From Brucella anthropi ATCC 49188 (GTDB lineage: Bacteria > Pseudomonadota > Alphaproteobacteria > Rhizobiales > Rhizobiaceae): DNA of 64,000 nucleotides. The notes under the pieces are model-generated. The model did not search any database and had not been told where the DNA came from. It saw nothing but the letters and a program-made list of their open reading frames with translations. A program made the position numbers and the translations under genes. Where the stretch lies: contig NC_009668.1 in assembly GCF_000017405.1 (NCBI RefSeq), forward strand, positions 894,001 to 958,000, read 5' to 3'. Shown here one piece after another: positions 17,673-28,799 of this stretch (position 1 is its first letter; every line of letters starts with the position of its first letter).

Positions 17673-18932
17673 ATGGTTCGTAATACGTTGAAACTCATGC
17701 TGCTGGGTTCCACGCTTTTGGCGTCGGGATCGGCTGCGCTTGCCGAAGATGTCACGTTGACGGTCGAAAGCTGGCGTAACGACGATCTGCAGATCTGGCA
17801 GGAAAAGATCATTCCGGCTTTTGAAGCCAAGAATCCTGGCATCAAGATCAATTTCGCACCGAGTGCGCCAACCGAGTATAACGCGGCCCTCAATGCCAAG
17901 CTCGACGCCGGTTCAGGCGGCGACCTTATTTCCTGCCGTCCGTTCGACACGTCGCTCGAGCTTTTCAACAAGGGCAAGCTCTCCGACCTGACCGATCTCG
18001 AAGGCATGAAGAACTTCTCCGACGTTGCCAAGTCCGCTTGGAGCACTGACGACGGTTCAAAGACCTTCTGCGTGCCGATGGCTTCGGTTATTCACGGCTT
18101 CATCTACAATCAGGAAGCCTTCGACAAGCTGGGGCTCAAGGCTCCGACCACGGAAGCCGAATTCTTCGAAGCTCTCGACAAGATCAAGGCAGACGGCACC
18201 TACATCCCGATGGCCATGGGCACGAAGGATATGTGGGAAGCCGCAACCATGGGCTACCAGAATATCGGACCAACCTACTGGAAAGGCGAGGAAGGCCGCA
18301 AGGCTCTGATCGCCGGTACAGAAAAGCTCACCGATCCGCAGTGGGTCGAACCGTTCAAGGTTCTTGCCAAGTGGAAGGATTATCTGGGCGACGGTTTCGA
18401 AGCGCAGACTTATCCGGACAGCCAGAACCTGTTCACGCTTGGCCGCGCCGCCATCTATCCGGCTGGTTCGTGGGAAATTGGCCTGTTCAATACGCAGGCG
18501 CAATTCAAGATGGGTGCCTTCCCGCCACCGGTCAAGAATGCAGGCGATACCTGCTACATCTCCGACCACAACGATATCGGCCTTGGCCTCAACGCTTCGA
18601 GCAAGCACGCAGAACAGGCAAAGGTTTTCCTGAACTGGGTATCTTCGCCTGAGTTCGCTGAAATCTATGCCAATGCGCTGCCGGGCTTCTTCAGCCTCAA
18701 TTCGACGGCTGTGAAGATGAGCGATCCGCTGGCACAGGAATTCGTTTCCTGGCGCGAAAAGTGCAAGCCAACCATTCGTTCGACCTACCAGATTCTCTCG
18801 CGTGGCACGCCGAACCTCGAAAATGAAACCTGGGTTCAGTCGGCCAACGTCATCAACGGCACTGTGACGCCGGAAGATGCCGCGAAGAAGCTGCAGGAAG
18901 GTCTGGACAGCTGGTACAAGCCTGCGAAGTAA
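17673..18932 (+). CDS. Sugar ABC transporter substrate-binding protein (CUT1)
   Basis: A 419-residue periplasmic binding protein of the extracellular solute-binding family 1. A classic signal peptide ends in SAALA-ED near residue 24. It is the first gene of the importer arm, with GGGAGAAGG as ribosome-binding site. A 12-bp hairpin after the stop probably lets the binding protein outproduce the permeases. The substrate is not visible from the sequence. The neighbouring BadF-type kinase makes an amino sugar or related saccharide plausible. Confidence 0.88.
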   Translation: MVRNTLKLMLLGSTLLASGSAALAEDVTLTVESWRNDDLQIWQEKIIPAFEAKNPGIKINFAPSAPTEYNAALNAKLDAGSGGDLISCRPFDTSLELFNKGKLSDLTDLEGMKNFSDVAKSAWSTDDGSKTFCVPMASVIHGFIYNQEAFDKLGLKAPTTEAEFFEALDKIKADGTYIPMAMGTKDMWEAATMGYQNIGPTYWKGEEGRKALIAGTEKLTDPQWVEPFKVLAKWKDYLGDGFEAQTYPDSQNLFTLGRAAIYPAGSWEIGLFNTQAQFKMGAFPPPVKNAGDTCYISDHNDIGLGLNASSKHAEQAKVFLNWVSSPEFAEIYANALPGFFSLNSTAVKMSDPLAQEFVSWREKCKPTIRSTYQILSRGTPNLENETWVQSANVINGTVTPEDAAKKLQEGLDSWYKPAK

Positions 18933-18944
18933 AAACGCGGGACA

Positions 18945-18980
18945 ATATGGGCGGCGATCGCGGGGGCGCGCCGCCCATAT
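18945..18980 (+). terminator. Strong hairpin after the binding-protein gene
   Basis: A perfect 12-bp stem, ATATGGGCGGCG (18945-18956) with CGCCGCCCATAT (18969-18980), is followed by CTTTT. It may terminate some transcripts or protect the 3' end of the binding-protein message. Confidence 0.7.
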
Positions 18981-19087
18981 CTTTTCGTCTGTCGCATCGA
19001 CATGCAGTTTTGCAATCGGTGCATTCCGTGTCAGTTTAAAATGACGCGAGCGGGCAGGGATGGGAAATATTGTTTCCCGGTTTGCAC

Positions 19088-19109
19088 GCATTCTCGTGAA
19101 CGAGAACGC
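19088..19109. promoter_or_regulatory. Inverted repeat upstream of the permease gene
   Basis: TTCTCGT-GA-ACGAGAA at 19091-19106 is a perfect palindrome, and it extends with one mismatch to 10-bp arms (19088-19109). It lies 80 bp before the permease start and could be an operator of a second promoter within the operon. Confidence 0.4.
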
Positions 19110-19188
19110 TAACCATCGGTTTTATGCATTTCCGAACGCAAATGGTTCATACCTTTGCTGGAAATGCTCTTGAAGAGCGAATGCCTAT

Positions 19189-20133
19189 ATGAGCCAATCT
19201 GCCGACATGACAGGTATTGTGCACAAGCGCCCAAGGCGTTGGCATATACTTGTATTTCTTCTGCCCTGCGTCCTGATCTATACGGCGGTGATGGTGCTGC
19301 CATTGATCGAGACACTTCGGCAGGCATTCTTCAATGTCGTCGACGGACAGCGCGCTTTTGTGGGGTTCGCCAATTTCCAGGCACTTTTCGGTGATCCGAA
19401 CTGGTCACGCGATTTCTGGAATGCGTTGAAAAACAACGTTATATTCTTTTGTATTCACATGCTTGTTCAAAACCCGATCGGCATTCTGCTGGCAGCCATG
19501 CTGTCCCTGCCGAAGCTGCGTTTTGCCGCCTTCTACCGCACGGCGATCTTTCTCCCAACGCTGCTGTCCTTCGTGATCGTGGGCTTTATCTGGAAGCTGA
19601 TCCTGTCGCCGATCTGGGGCGTCGCACCGTGGATGATGGACCTTGTCGGTCTCAAATGGCTGTTTGGCCCGTGGCTCGGCAAGGCGGATACGGCGCTTGT
19701 CACCGTGTCGCTCGTCTCGGTCTGGCAGTTCGTCGGCATTCCGATGATGCTGATCTATGCAGCTCTTCTGAATATTCCCGATGAAATCATCGAAGCCGCT
19801 GAATGTGACGGCATCACCGGTTGGAGCCAGTTCTTCAAGATCAAGCTGCCGCTGATCCTGCCTTCAATCGGCCTGATCTCGGTGATGACCTTCGTTGCCA
19901 ACTTCAACGCGTTCGACCTCGTCTATTCGATGCAGGGTGCGCTTGCCGGACCGGACAAGTCGACAGATATTCTGGGCACGTTCCTTTATCGTACTTTCTT
20001 CGGCTTCCAGCTGCAGCTTGGCAATCCGTCCATGGGCGCAACCATCGCCGCCGTGATGTTCCTCATCATTCTGGCAGGTGTGTCGCTCTACCTGTTCGGC
20101 ATCCAGCGTCGCATGCGCCGCTACCAGTTCTGA
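19189..20133 (+). CDS. Sugar ABC transporter permease (MalF-like)
   Basis: A 314-residue inner-membrane permease with six helices. The EAA loop that contacts the ATPase is seen as EAAECDGITGWSQFFKIKLP. The ATG at 19189 is used here; an ATG at 19207 would drop six residues. A 256-bp gap with a hairpin and an inverted repeat separates it from the binding-protein gene, while the next permease follows after only 11 bp. Confidence 0.9.
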   Translation: MSQSADMTGIVHKRPRRWHILVFLLPCVLIYTAVMVLPLIETLRQAFFNVVDGQRAFVGFANFQALFGDPNWSRDFWNALKNNVIFFCIHMLVQNPIGILLAAMLSLPKLRFAAFYRTAIFLPTLLSFVIVGFIWKLILSPIWGVAPWMMDLVGLKWLFGPWLGKADTALVTVSLVSVWQFVGIPMMLIYAALLNIPDEIIEAAECDGITGWSQFFKIKLPLILPSIGLISVMTFVANFNAFDLVYSMQGALAGPDKSTDILGTFLYRTFFGFQLQLGNPSMGATIAAVMFLIILAGVSLYLFGIQRRMRRYQF

Positions 20134-20144
20134 AGGACGAGACC

Positions 20145-20984
20145 ATGTCGAAAGCACGCACATCGCCCATTCGCACCACTCTCGTTCATGCGGCCCTGAT
20201 CTTCTACATGCTGATCGCCGTGTTCCCGGTGGCGCTGACGCTGATCAATTCGTTCAAGGATCGTAATGCGATTTTCCGCACGCCGTTGCAGTTTCCGACA
20301 CCGGAAAGTTTCAGCCTCATCGGCTATGAAACGGTTCTGAAACAGGGCTCCTTCCTGACTTATTTTCAGAACAGCACCATCGTCACGGTGGTGAGCATCT
20401 TCCTTGTGATCCTGTTCGGTGCGATGGCAGCCTTTGCGCTCGCTGAATATCGCTTCAAGGGCAACACGCTGATGGGGCTTTATCTCGCCATCGGCATCAT
20501 GATCCCGATCCGGCTCGGCACGGTTGCACTGCTGCAAGGCATGGTAGCCGCAGGTCTGGTCAACACGCTGACGGCGCTGATCCTCGTTTATACCGCGCAG
20601 GGTCTGCCGCTTGCGATCTTCATCCTGTCGGAATTCATGCGAACAGTATCCGACGATTTGAAGAATGCCGGGCGAATAGACGGCATGTCGGAATATGCGA
20701 TCTTCTTCAAGCTGGTGCTGCCGTTGATCAGGCCTGCCATGGCCACGGTCGCCGTCTTCACCATGATCCCGATCTGGAACGATCTCTGGTTCCCGCTGAT
20801 CCTTGCGCCAAGTGAAGCCACCAAGACGGTGACTCTCGGTTCGCAGCTGTTCATCGGTCAGTTCGTCACCAACTGGAATGCGGTTCTGTCAGCGCTTTCG
20901 CTGGCGATGTTCCCGATCCTCGTCCTTTACGTCATATTCTCGCGGCAGCTGATCCGCGGCATCACCGCGGGGGCTGTAAAATGA
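20145..20984 (+). CDS. Sugar ABC transporter permease (MalG-like)
   Basis: The second permease, 279 residues, with the EAA-type loop NAGRIDGMSEYAIFFKLVLP. The ATG at 20145 follows GAAGGACGAG; the reading frame is open further upstream but only inside the preceding gene. The stop overlaps the oxidoreductase start by four bases (ATGA). Confidence 0.92.
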   Translation: MSKARTSPIRTTLVHAALIFYMLIAVFPVALTLINSFKDRNAIFRTPLQFPTPESFSLIGYETVLKQGSFLTYFQNSTIVTVVSIFLVILFGAMAAFALAEYRFKGNTLMGLYLAIGIMIPIRLGTVALLQGMVAAGLVNTLTALILVYTAQGLPLAIFILSEFMRTVSDDLKNAGRIDGMSEYAIFFKLVLPLIRPAMATVAVFTMIPIWNDLWFPLILAPSEATKTVTLGSQLFIGQFVTNWNAVLSALSLAMFPILVLYVIFSRQLIRGITAGAVK

Positions 20985-22051
20985 GTTCTGCAATGCAAAA
21001 TCCTGTTCGTGTTCTTTCCGCCGGGCTCGGCAATATGGGCCGCAGCCATGCGCTCGCCTACCACCGCAATCCAGGCTTCGAGGTCATCGGCCTCGTCAAT
21101 CGCACCAAGGTTGCTGTTCCGGATGAACTGGCAGGCTATGAAATTCATCCTTCCTTCCATGAAGCACTGAAGGAACTGAAGCCCGATCTCGCCTGCGTCG
21201 CCACCTATTCGGAAAGCCATGCGGATTATGCCGTCGCGGCGCTGGAGCAGGGCGCGCATGTGTTCGTGGAAAAGCCGCTGGCAACGACGGTTGAGGATGC
21301 GCGTCGGGTAATCGATTGCGCACGCGCCAACGGGCGCAAGCTCGTCATCGGCTATATTCTGCGCCATCATCCGTCGTGGATGCGGCTTATTTCCGAGGCA
21401 CGCCAGCTCGGCGGACCTTACGTCTTCCGCATGAATCTCAACCAGCAATCCAGTGGCGCAACCTGGGAGACGCACAAGAACCTGATGAACACCACGTCGC
21501 CCATTGTCGATTGTGGCGTGCATTATGTGGACGTCATGTGCCAGATCACTGACGCCAAGCCGGTGGAAGTACGCGGCATGGGATTGCGCCTCTCCGACGA
21601 GATCAAGCCGGACATGTATAATTACGGCCATCTTCAGGTGTTATTCGATGACGGCACGGTCGGCTGGTATGAAGCGGGCTGGGGACCGATGATGTCGGAA
21701 ACGGCCTTCTTCGTGAAGGACGTCATCTCGCCGAACGGCTGCGTCTCGATCGTCATGAACGAGGCCGTGACCAAGTCCGACGATGTGGACGCACATACCA
21801 AGACCTCGACCATCCGTGTTCACCGCGCCGAGCGCGGAGCAGATGGAAAGTTCCTGAAACCGGATACGGACCTCTCGATGGCCGACGAGCCCGGACATCA
21901 GGAGTTGTGTGAACGCGAGCAGGCTTACATGCTGAAGGCCATTCGCGAAGATATCGATCTCAACCGACATATGGATGACGCGCTGCAATCGCTGCGCATC
22001 TGCCTTGCGGCAGATGAAAGCGTGCGCTCGGGCCAGCCTGTCAAACTGTAA
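20981..22051 (+). CDS. Gfo/Idh/MocA-family oxidoreductase
   Basis: A 356-residue NAD(P)-dependent dehydrogenase. The Rossmann motif GLGNMG is at residues 15-20 and the family signature EKP at 97-99 (VFVEKPLATT). A conserved DCGVHYVDVM supplies the likely catalytic His and Asp. Family members oxidise or reduce sugars, inositols and related polyols. Its position inside the importer operon implies that it acts on the imported saccharide or a derivative of it. The exact reaction cannot be told from sequence. Confidence 0.87.
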   Translation: MSSAMQNPVRVLSAGLGNMGRSHALAYHRNPGFEVIGLVNRTKVAVPDELAGYEIHPSFHEALKELKPDLACVATYSESHADYAVAALEQGAHVFVEKPLATTVEDARRVIDCARANGRKLVIGYILRHHPSWMRLISEARQLGGPYVFRMNLNQQSSGATWETHKNLMNTTSPIVDCGVHYVDVMCQITDAKPVEVRGMGLRLSDEIKPDMYNYGHLQVLFDDGTVGWYEAGWGPMMSETAFFVKDVISPNGCVSIVMNEAVTKSDDVDAHTKTSTIRVHRAERGADGKFLKPDTDLSMADEPGHQELCEREQAYMLKAIREDIDLNRHMDDALQSLRICLAADESVRSGQPVKL

Positions 22052-22064
22052 GCCGGTAGAAATT

Positions 22065-22165
22065 AGAGCGGTTCCAGTTAAAACGGAATTGTGGAACCGC
22101 TCTATCTCTTTGTTTTCACGCATTATCCTACGCAAAACTGCTTCGCACTTTTGGCTCGGAAATGC
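22065..22165. repeat. Composite palindromic repeat between oxidoreductase and ATPase genes
   Basis: A perfect 12-bp stem, AGAGCGGTTCCA (22065-22076) with TGGAACCGCTCT (22092-22103), is followed by a second element with arms GCATTATCC (22120-22128) and GGAAATGC (22158-22165). The second resembles the repeat at 25002-25045. The ATPase gene starts 18 bp later. Confidence 0.7.
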
Positions 22166-22183
22166 TCTAAGGGAATTTGTTAC

Positions 22184-23185
22184 GTGGGATCGCTGCTACT
22201 CAAATCGGTACACAAGCGCTACGGCGCACAGGAAGTTCTGCAGGATATCAATCTTGAAGTGCAGGACGGCGAGTTCATTATCTTCGTCGGACCTTCCGGT
22301 TGCGGCAAGTCAACGCTGCTGCGTTCCATTGCCGGTCTGGAAGACGTCTCTTCCGGTCAGGTGCTCATCAATGGCGATGATGTCACAGTCACGCCGCCTT
22401 CCAAGCGCGGCATCGCGATGGTGTTCCAGTCCTATGCGCTTTATCCGCACCTGACGGTCAAGGACAATATGGGGCTTGGCCTCAAGCAGGCAGGTACGCC
22501 GAAGGCCGAAATTGAAACGCGCGTTTCCAAGGCTTCGGCAATGCTGTCGCTTGACCCTTATCTGGGTCGCCGTCCGGCTGAAATGTCGGGTGGCCAGCGC
22601 CAGCGCGTCGCCATCGGGCGTGCACTGGTGCGCGAACCGGAACTGTTCCTGTTCGATGAACCGCTGTCGAACCTCGATGCTGCACTTCGCGTGCAGACGC
22701 GGCTTGAAATCGCCAAGTTACACCGCGAGCTCAAGGCGACGATGATCTATGTCACGCATGATCAGGTTGAGGCCATGACGCTTGCGGACCGTATCGTTGT
22801 CCTCAATGCCGGCCGCATCGAGCAGGTCGGTTCGCCGATGGAACTCTATAACAAGCCTGACAATCTGTTTGTCGCGGGCTTCATCGGATCGCCGCAGATG
22901 AATTTCGTGGACGGCACCCGTGTTGGCGACACAGGAGCGAAGACGGTCGGTATCCGTCCCGAGCACATTTCCGTCAGCCGCGACAGCGGCAAATGGAAAG
23001 GCAAAGTCATCCACGCCGAACATCTCGGTGCCGATACGATCCTTTACGTCGAAACCGAAGCTGCAGGCCTGATTACGGTGCGGCTCTTCGGCGAACATCA
23101 CTACAACGAAGGCGACATGATCTTCATTACGCCTGATGATAGCAAGACGCATCGGTTCGATGCGAACGGCAAAGCGATCCGCTGA
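22184..23185 (+). CDS. Sugar ABC transporter ATP-binding protein (UgpC/MsmK type)
   Basis: A 333-residue ATPase that powers the CUT1 importer. Walker A GPSGCGKS is at 36-43, the signature is [15 protein letters not shown] and Walker B is [14 protein letters not shown]-terminal TOBE/regulatory domain is present but shorter than in MalK. I chose the GTG at 22184, 9 bp after AAGGGA, because upstream in-frame codons lie in the palindromic repeat. It ends the operon and is followed by an intrinsic terminator. Confidence 0.9.
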   Translation: MGSLLLKSVHKRYGAQEVLQDINLEVQDGEFIIFVGPSGCGKSTLLRSIAGLEDVSSGQVLINGDDVTVTPPSKRGIAMVFQSYALYPHLTVKDNMGLGLKQAGTPKAEIETRVSKASAMLSLDPYLGRRPAEMSGGQRQRVAIGRALVREPELFLFDEPLSNLDAALRVQTRLEIAKLHRELKATMIYVTHDQVEAMTLADRIVVLNAGRIEQVGSPMELYNKPDNLFVAGFIGSPQMNFVDGTRVGDTGAKTVGIRPEHISVSRDSGKWKGKVIHAEHLGADTILYVETEAAGLITVRLFGEHHYNEGDMIFITPDDSKTHRFDANGKAIR

Positions 23186-23223
23186 ACCGAACATTTCGCA
23201 GCTTCTTACCAAGCCTTACCCAC

Positions 23224-23255
23224 AAGCCGCGCCCTCGGGTGCGGCTTTTCTTTTT
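23224..23255 (+). terminator. Rho-independent terminator after the sugar importer operon
   Basis: AAGCCGCGCCC (23224-23234) pairs with GGGTGCGGCTT (23237-23247) with a single G-U pair and a 2-base loop. It is followed by TTCTTTTT. Confidence 0.88.
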
Positions 23256-25001
<1,746 letters not shown>

Positions 25002-25045
25002 GCATTTCCAGGAAAAGTGTGAAGCGGTTTTCCGTTCGGAAATGC
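25002..25045. repeat. Palindromic repeat inside the bkd operon
   Basis: GCATTTCC (25002-25009) and GGAAATGC (25038-25045) enclose an inner GGAAAA/TTTTCC stem. It starts on the base after the bkdA1 stop and ends at the bkdA2 ribosome-binding site (GGAGGA from 25046). It is probably a transcribed hairpin. Confidence 0.7.
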
Positions 25046-25059
25046 GGAGGAAATAATTC

Positions 25060-26073
25060 ATGACCAAAATGACTATGATCGAGGCGATCCAGAACGCCCA
25101 CGATATCGCCATGGAACGCGACAAGAAGGTCGTCGTGTTCGGCGAGGATGTTGGTTATTTCGGCGGTGTTTTCCGCTGTACGGCTGGCCTCCAGAAGAAA
25201 TACGGCAAGGAACGCTGCTTTGACGCGCCGATCAGCGAGCTCGGCATTGTCGGCACCGCCATCGGCATGGCCGCTTACGGTCTTCGCCCCTGCATCGAAG
25301 TGCAGTTCGCGGACTATGTCTACCCGGCCTACGACCAGATCGTTTCCGAGGCCGCACGCCTACGCTATCGCTCTGCGGGCGAGTTCACCTGTCCTATCGT
25401 GATCCGCATGCCTTCCGGCGGCGGCATCTATGGCGGCCAGACGCACAGCCAGAGTCCGGAAGCGCTTTTCACCCATGTGTCGGGCCTGAAGACGGTCATG
25501 CCGTCGACGCCTGCCGATGCCAAGGGACTGCTGCTGGCGGCCATCGAAGACCCTGATCCCGTTATCATGTTCGAACCGAAGCGTCTTTATAACGGTCCTT
25601 TCGACGGGCATCACGACCGTCCGGTGACATCCTGGAAGAAACATGATCTCGGTGATGTGCCGGAAGGCTATTATACCGTGCCGCTGGGCAAGGCTGCCAT
25701 TCGCCGCGAGGGCAGCGACGTGACGGTGCTTGCCTATGGCACCATGGTCCATGTGGCGCTTGCCGCCGCCGAGGAAACCGGCGTCGATGCTGAGGTGATC
25801 GATCTTCGCACGCTGCTTCCACTCGATACGGACACCATCATGGCGTCTGTGAAGAAGACCGGGCGCTGCGTAATCGTGCATGAGGCGACGCTGACCTGCG
25901 GTTATGGTGCAGAACTTGCCGCACTCGTGCAGCGTGATTGCTTCTATCATCTGGAAGCGCCGATTCTCCGCGTTACCGGTTGGGATACGCCTTATCCGCA
26001 TGCGCAGGAATGGGCCTATTTCCCCGGCCCGGACCGGGTTGGCCGTGCGCTAACATCCATCATGGAAGCTTGA
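25060..26073 (+). CDS. bkdA2: Branched-chain 2-oxoacid dehydrogenase E1 beta
   Basis: A 337-residue transketolase-like E1 beta subunit, the partner of BkdA1 in the alpha2beta2 decarboxylase. The N-terminal FGEDVGYFGGVFRCTAGL and the middle SPEALFTHVSGLKTVMPSTP are typical. It has GGAGGA as ribosome-binding site. E2 follows after 13 bp. Confidence 0.94.
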   Translation: MTKMTMIEAIQNAHDIAMERDKKVVVFGEDVGYFGGVFRCTAGLQKKYGKERCFDAPISELGIVGTAIGMAAYGLRPCIEVQFADYVYPAYDQIVSEAARLRYRSAGEFTCPIVIRMPSGGGIYGGQTHSQSPEALFTHVSGLKTVMPSTPADAKGLLLAAIEDPDPVIMFEPKRLYNGPFDGHHDRPVTSWKKHDLGDVPEGYYTVPLGKAAIRREGSDVTVLAYGTMVHVALAAAEETGVDAEVIDLRTLLPLDTDTIMASVKKTGRCVIVHEATLTCGYGAELAALVQRDCFYHLEAPILRVTGWDTPYPHAQEWAYFPGPDRVGRALTSIMEA

Positions 26074-26086
26074 GGGGGAGGGAAAC

Positions 26087-27400
26087 ATGGCACATTTTAC
26101 AATTAAACTCCCCGATGTTGGTGAAGGCGTTGCCGAGGCCGAATTGGTCGAATGGCATGTGAAGGTTGGCGATGTCGTGCGCGAGGACGATCTTCTCGCT
26201 GCCGTCATGACCGACAAGGCAACGGTCGAAATTCCATCGTCACGCGGCGGCAAGGTCATCGCCGTCAATGGTGAAGTCGGCGAGAAGATCGCTGTCGGGT
26301 CTGAACTCGTCCGTCTGGAGATCGAGGGCGATGCGACAGAAGAGAAATCCGAAGGGAACGCAGAAGAACCGGCTCTGACTGCTGTTGAAACGGCCAAGCC
26401 GCAACCAGCACCAACTCCCGAAACACCGGTTCTGTTGCAGACGCCGGTTCCTCCAAAGCCCGCTGCGCCGAAACGTGAGAGCGCAGGCCGCGCATTCTCT
26501 GGTGCGGGTCCAATACGCAGCGAGGGCGAAAGGCCGTTGGCAACACCGTCCGTCAGACTCCGCGCTCGCGATGCCGGCGTCGATCTGCGTCGTGTTCGCG
26601 GTACGGGTCCGGCGGGGCGCATCACGCACGAAGATCTGGACGTCTTTTTCCAGCAGGAAACAGGCGCGTCACCGGCTCTGTCCGGTTATGCAACCGACAC
26701 CTCGGTCAACGAGATCAAGGTCATCGGCCTTCGCCGCAAGATTGCCGAACGCATGGCCGAGGCGAAGCGCCATATTCCGCATATTACCATCGTCGAAGAG
26801 GTCGATGTTACACAGTTGGAAGAGCTGCGTAGCGGCCTCAACAATGAAAAGAAAGAAGATCGCCCGCGTCTGACGCTTCTGCCTTTCATTATTCGCACTA
26901 TCGTCAAGGCAGTGAAAGAACAGCCCGGTCTCAATGCGCATTTCGATGACGAGGCCGACATCATCCGCCAGTTTGGTGGTGTGCATATCGGCATCGCCAC
27001 GCAGACGCCCAACGGTCTGATTGTGCCGGTGGTACGCCATGCGGAAAGCATGAGCGTGTTCGCTGCAGCTTCTGAGTTGTCGCGCGTTACCGACGCGGCG
27101 CGCAACGGTACGGCGAAGCGGGAAGAACTGACAGGTTCCACCATCACCATCACATCGCTTGGACCACTCGGTGCAATCGCCACGACACCGATCATCAACC
27201 GCCCGGAAGTCGCAATCGTCGGCATCAACAAGATGGCCGTGCGTCCTATGTGGGACGGCGTGCAGTTCGTGCCGCGCAAGATGATGAACCTGTCGTGCAG
27301 TTTCGACCATCGCGTGATCGACGGCTGGGATGCAGCGGTCTTCGTGCAGAAGCTGAAAAGCCTTCTGGAGACGCCCGCGATGATTTTTATAGAAGGCTGA
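26087..27400 (+). CDS. bkdB: Branched-chain 2-oxoacid dehydrogenase E2 (lipoyl acyltransferase)
   Basis: A 437-residue dihydrolipoyl acyltransferase. The domains in order are: an N-terminal lipoyl domain with Lys44 in MTDKATVEIP, a Pro/Ala/Glu-rich flexible linker (about 85-145), a peripheral subunit-binding domain (about 146-185, TPSVRLRARDAGVDLRRV), and a C-terminal catalytic domain with the acyltransferase motif DHRVIDGW (His408, Asp412). It forms the core of the complex and is spaced tightly with both neighbours. Confidence 0.94.
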   Translation: MAHFTIKLPDVGEGVAEAELVEWHVKVGDVVREDDLLAAVMTDKATVEIPSSRGGKVIAVNGEVGEKIAVGSELVRLEIEGDATEEKSEGNAEEPALTAVETAKPQPAPTPETPVLLQTPVPPKPAAPKRESAGRAFSGAGPIRSEGERPLATPSVRLRARDAGVDLRRVRGTGPAGRITHEDLDVFFQQETGASPALSGYATDTSVNEIKVIGLRRKIAERMAEAKRHIPHITIVEEVDVTQLEELRSGLNNEKKEDRPRLTLLPFIIRTIVKAVKEQPGLNAHFDDEADIIRQFGGVHIGIATQTPNGLIVPVVRHAESMSVFAAASELSRVTDAARNGTAKREELTGSTITITSLGPLGAIATTPIINRPEVAIVGINKMAVRPMWDGVQFVPRKMMNLSCSFDHRVIDGWDAAVFVQKLKSLLETPAMIFIEG

Positions 27401-27404
27401 TCGA

Positions 27405-28799
27405 ATGAGCGAGATTTCCTGCAAACTCCTGATCATCGGCGGCGGTCCCGGCGGCTATGTATGCGGCATCCGGGCAGGCCAGCTTGGCATTGATACGGTG
27501 CTGGTGGAAAAGACACGACTGGGCGGCACGTGCCTCAATGTGGGCTGCATTCCATCCAAGGCACTGATCCACGCAGCTGATGAATTCCACCACCTTTCCG
27601 TCTTTGCATCGAAGGGCGCGCTCGGCATTACGGCGCAGAATCCGGCCATTGATTTTGCCAGAACGCTTGAATGGAAAGACGGCATTGTGAGCCGTCTGAA
27701 TGGCGGTGTGGCTGGTCTCCTGAAACGGTCGCGCGTGCGCATGTTCCATGGACAGGCACGCTTTCTCGACGGGAAAACCGTTCTTGTCGAAACCGATACC
27801 GGCCGCCAGACGATCCATGCCGAAAACATCGTTATCGCAACCGGCTCGGTTCCGGTTGAAATTCAGGCGCTGCCATTTGGCGGAAAAGTCATTTCGTCCA
27901 CTGAAGCGCTGTCGCTGGAAAAGGTGCCGGAAAAGCTGGCCATCGTCGGTGGCGGCTATATCGGACTGGAAATCGGCACGGCCTTTGCCAAGCTTGGCGC
28001 GAAAGTCACTGTGGTGGAAGCCACTGACCGCATCCTGCCGCAATATGATGCCGAGCTGACGCGTCCGGTCATGGCGCGTTTGAAGGCGCTTGGCGTCGAA
28101 GTCCTGACCAGCACTTCAGCCAAGGGACTATCGAAGGATGAGGCAGGGCTTGAAGTCCTGACCGCCGACGGCGCTACGAAGACCATCGAGGCCGACAAGA
28201 TCCTCGTCACTGTGGGCCGCAAGCCGCAGACCGACGGTTGGGGTCTCAGTGAAATTCGTCTCGATATGGATGGACGTTTCATCCGTATCGACGAGCGCTG
28301 CCGCACCTCCATGCGCGGTGTCTATGCCATCGGTGACGTGACCGGCGAGCCAATGCTTGCGCATCGTGCCATGGCACAGGGCGAGATGGTGGCGGAAATC
28401 ATCGTAGGCGGCAATCAGCTTTGGGATAAGCGCTGCATTCCCGCCGTCTGCTTCACCGATCCGGAAATCGTTACGGTCGGGCTATCGCCGGATGAGGCAC
28501 GCAAGGCCGGTCATGAGATTCAGGTGGGCATTTTCCCGTTTCAGGCCAATGGCCGGGCAATGACGATCGAGCGTGAAGACGGCATGATCCGTGTCGTTGC
28601 ACGTGCGGATAATCACCTCATCCTCGGTATTCAGGCTGTTGGCGTCGGCATATCCGAGCTTTCATCATCCTTTGCGCAGGCGGTGGAGATGGGGGCAAGA
28701 CTGGAAGACATCGCCGGTACGATCCACGCACATCCGACATTGAGTGAAGGCTTTGCCGAAGCCAGCATGAAAGCGCTCGGCCACGCGTTGCACATCTAG
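27405..28799 (+). CDS. lpdV: Dihydrolipoyl dehydrogenase of the branched-chain complex (E3)
   Basis: A 464-residue flavoprotein that reoxidises the E2 lipoyl groups with NAD+. The FAD motif GGGPGGYV is at about 12-19, the redox disulfide is Cys43/Cys48 in GGTCLNVGCIPSKA, and the C-terminal HPTLSEGFAEA bears the catalytic His-Glu pair. It is dedicated to the operon, being only 4 bp after bkdB. Its TAG stop overlaps the stop of the convergent SURF1 gene within the palindrome CTAG. Confidence 0.94.
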   Translation: MSEISCKLLIIGGGPGGYVCGIRAGQLGIDTVLVEKTRLGGTCLNVGCIPSKALIHAADEFHHLSVFASKGALGITAQNPAIDFARTLEWKDGIVSRLNGGVAGLLKRSRVRMFHGQARFLDGKTVLVETDTGRQTIHAENIVIATGSVPVEIQALPFGGKVISSTEALSLEKVPEKLAIVGGGYIGLEIGTAFAKLGAKVTVVEATDRILPQYDAELTRPVMARLKALGVEVLTSTSAKGLSKDEAGLEVLTADGATKTIEADKILVTVGRKPQTDGWGLSEIRLDMDGRFIRIDERCRTSMRGVYAIGDVTGEPMLAHRAMAQGEMVAEIIVGGNQLWDKRCIPAVCFTDPEIVTVGLSPDEARKAGHEIQVGIFPFQANGRAMTIEREDGMIRVVARADNHLILGIQAVGVGISELSSSFAQAVEMGARLEDIAGTIHAHPTLSEGFAEASMKALGHALHI

